Part shown: positions 63,052 through 64,000 of the stretch, in pieces
How the letters are laid out: each line of letters begins with the position of its first letter
Position numbering within the stretch: the first letter of the stretch is position 1
From: JAAZIN01 sp964464625
Lineage (GTDB): Bacteria > Bacillota > Dethiobacteria > DTU022
Assembly: GCA_964464625.1 (NCBI GenBank)
Contig: CAYXKD010000005.1
Coordinates: 6,325 to 70,324 of the forward strand
Direction of reading: 5' to 3'
DNA length: 64,000 bases
The notes under the pieces: model-generated
Databases searched by the model: none
Seen by the model: only the letters and a program-made list of their open reading frames with translations
Told to the model about the DNA's origin: nothing
Translations under genes and position numbers: made by a program

Positions 63052-63351
63052 ATGCAAGACAGATATGCCAGAGATGTGAGGGATTAAGGGATTTTGGTCA
63101 AACTCAGTATGCTGCGGCAAATAGCCGCTGCCGGATTGACAACCGGCATTAATTGGTACCACACCGTCAAACCGGAGGAGCACGATCGCGGTGACGGGAA
63201 ATATACCGGTTATCTTTTTGACCCTTCGTTTGAGGGGTGTGACGACGCATTACTGGCCGCCCTGCGCTTGATCGTGAAGGGGAACCGGAGCATCGCCGCC
63301 CTGGAGAGGGCCGGGCTTATCCCCGCTGCCCGGCTGGTGTTGAACAGTTAA
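63052..63351 (+). pseudogene. Decayed N-terminal fragment of an MQDRY-type conserved hypothetical protein
   Basis: The frame starts MQDRYARDVRD, then meets TAA at 63085-63087, and resumes with MLRQIAAAGLTTGINWY and FDPSFEGCDDALLAALR, RSIAALERAGLIP, ending at 63351. Full-length members, from memory ~200 residues, begin MQxRYxGDxGDFGKYGLLR and have W-Y-x-x-P-x-E-H-x-x-DGK. Here an AGGGATTA-type duplication and a one-base insertion destroy the GDFGKYG segment, and the C-terminal half is lost. The family is of unknown function and is common near mobile and defence genes. Confidence 0.55.
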
Positions 63352-63406
63352 CCATACAAATATACTTTGTACCAAATACTTACTTTGCCCTTCTTAAAGA
63401 TCAGAA

Positions 63407-64000
63407 TTATTTTGAGTACATGCTTGAGGATGATACCCCTCCATCAACAGGAAAAACACCTCCCGTTATATATCCCGCGTTTTCGCTTACGAGAAAAGCC
63501 ACCATATTTGCAATATCTTCCGGTTCTCCAATACGTTTTAGAGGTGTGCGTTCTGCACAGCGGGCAGCCGACTCTTCATCCAAAAAACTTTTTTGTAAAA
63601 GAGGTGTGTTAACTGGTCCCGGCAATACACAATTGACTCGTATTGCATACTCTGCATACTGCTGTGCGAGACACTTCGTCAACATAACAAGACCCGCCTT
63701 TGTTGTGCAGTACAATGGTGATGTTAGTTCTGGTACAAGTCCCAGACAAGAAGCAATTATAACAATCGAGCCTTTTGCATCTTTAATTTTTGAAAACACA
63801 TTTCGTGTCATCATATAAGTGCCTTTAATGTTAATGTCCACCATTCTGTCAATCTCTTCATTTGTGGTATCTTCCAGATACTTTTCAAAATAGACACCTG
63901 CATTATTCACTAAAATATCCAATTTCGGAATATCAATTAGTGCTGCTTTGATTTGTCTGTCATCACGAATATCTACATGGTAAAGTTCAAAATCTTCCGG
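63407..64000 (-). CDS. Short-chain dehydrogenase/reductase (5' end outside the window)
   Basis: The minus-strand frame is open to the window edge, so the N-terminal cofactor glycine motif lies outside. Visible are a DIRD strand, LDILVNNAGVYF, the catalytic Ser in IIASCLG, the YCTTK active site (YxxxK), VNCVLPGPVNTPL, and the C-terminal GG-FPVDGG. This is a classical SDR of the FabG-like group. The substrate is unknown. Confidence 0.9.
   Translation of the reverse strand, partial: PEDFELYHVDIRDDRQIKAALIDIPKLDILVNNAGVYFEKYLEDTTNEEIDRMVDINIKGTYMMTRNVFSKIKDAKGSIVIIASCLGLVPELTSPLYCTTKAGLVMLTKCLAQQYAEYAIRVNCVLPGPVNTPLLQKSFLDEESAARCAERTPLKRIGEPEDIANMVAFLVSENAGYITGGVFPVDGGVSSSSMYSK

Noticed and set aside
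1..64000. tRNA, rRNA, riboswitch or CRISPR array
   Set aside because: Scanning both strands by eye gave no cloverleaf with conserved TTCRA arm, no rRNA text, and no regularly spaced direct repeats.

Overview
The window looks like a chromosomal segment of a low-to-mid GC Gram-positive bacterium, most likely a member of the Clostridia. The evidence is an LPXTG-type sortase substrate at the left edge, two YtrA-like GntR/ABC cassettes, an ECF sigma factor paired with a membrane protein, SfsA, MsrAB, and AGGAGG-type ribosome binding sites with frequent TTG/GTG starts. No rRNA, tRNA or CRISPR array is visible. The genus cannot be fixed from this sequence.

Layout. 0-5 kb holds the tail of a cell-wall protein, a heavy-metal P1B-type ATPase with its MarR regulator and operator, a YjbQ protein and a TIM-barrel sugar isomerase-like protein. 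5-10 kb is scrambled: a SagB-type nitroreductase, a duplicated and internally deleted copy of a DUF6884/GIY-YIG-like gene, a frameshifted RhuM gene and a truncated IS transposase. 9-24 kb is a defence island on the minus strand: a DUF4258/YgiT-HTH/ImmA trio, then RadC, a UvrD-type helicase with a RecB/AddB-like nuclease domain, a beta-class adenine methylase, a Type III-like Res helicase-nuclease, a second DNA methylase, NurA and HerA, with a gamma-glutamylcyclotransferase-like protein at the distal end. 24-40 kb is mixed housekeeping and envelope stress genes: a hydrolase, the two GntR/ABC cassettes, sigma and anti-sigma candidates, a DUF3784 protein, a metallophosphoesterase, SfsA, a LytTR regulator and MsrAB, interspersed with gene relics.

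40-60.4 kb is the most striking region: eleven overlapping or nearly abutting minus-strand genes forming one apparent operon. In transcription order they are a secreted/membrane vWA protein, a tubulin-like GTPase, two unknown proteins, a DO-GTPase-like NTPase, a GAP1-like membrane protein, a signal-peptide protein with five short W-containing repeats, a membrane vWA protein, a PP2C phosphatase, a Ser/Thr kinase whose extracellular part resembles a solute-binding protein, and a second kinase-like protein with nine PASTA repeats whose DFG aspartate is replaced by Asn. This unites a TerY-P-like triad (vWA, PP2C, kinase) with a double-GTPase/GAP1 module and a tubulin-like cytoskeletal NTPase. I infer a membrane-spanning sensing and signalling apparatus, possibly a biological-conflict system.

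60-64 kb holds a DUF4352 lipoprotein-like protein, a VanZ-like membrane protein, a decayed membrane ORF, a decayed fragment of a conserved hypothetical family, and the 3' part of an SDR oxidoreductase running off the right edge. A recurring theme is gene decay by small duplications, frameshifts, nonsense codons and microhomology deletions: at least ten relics are recognisable.
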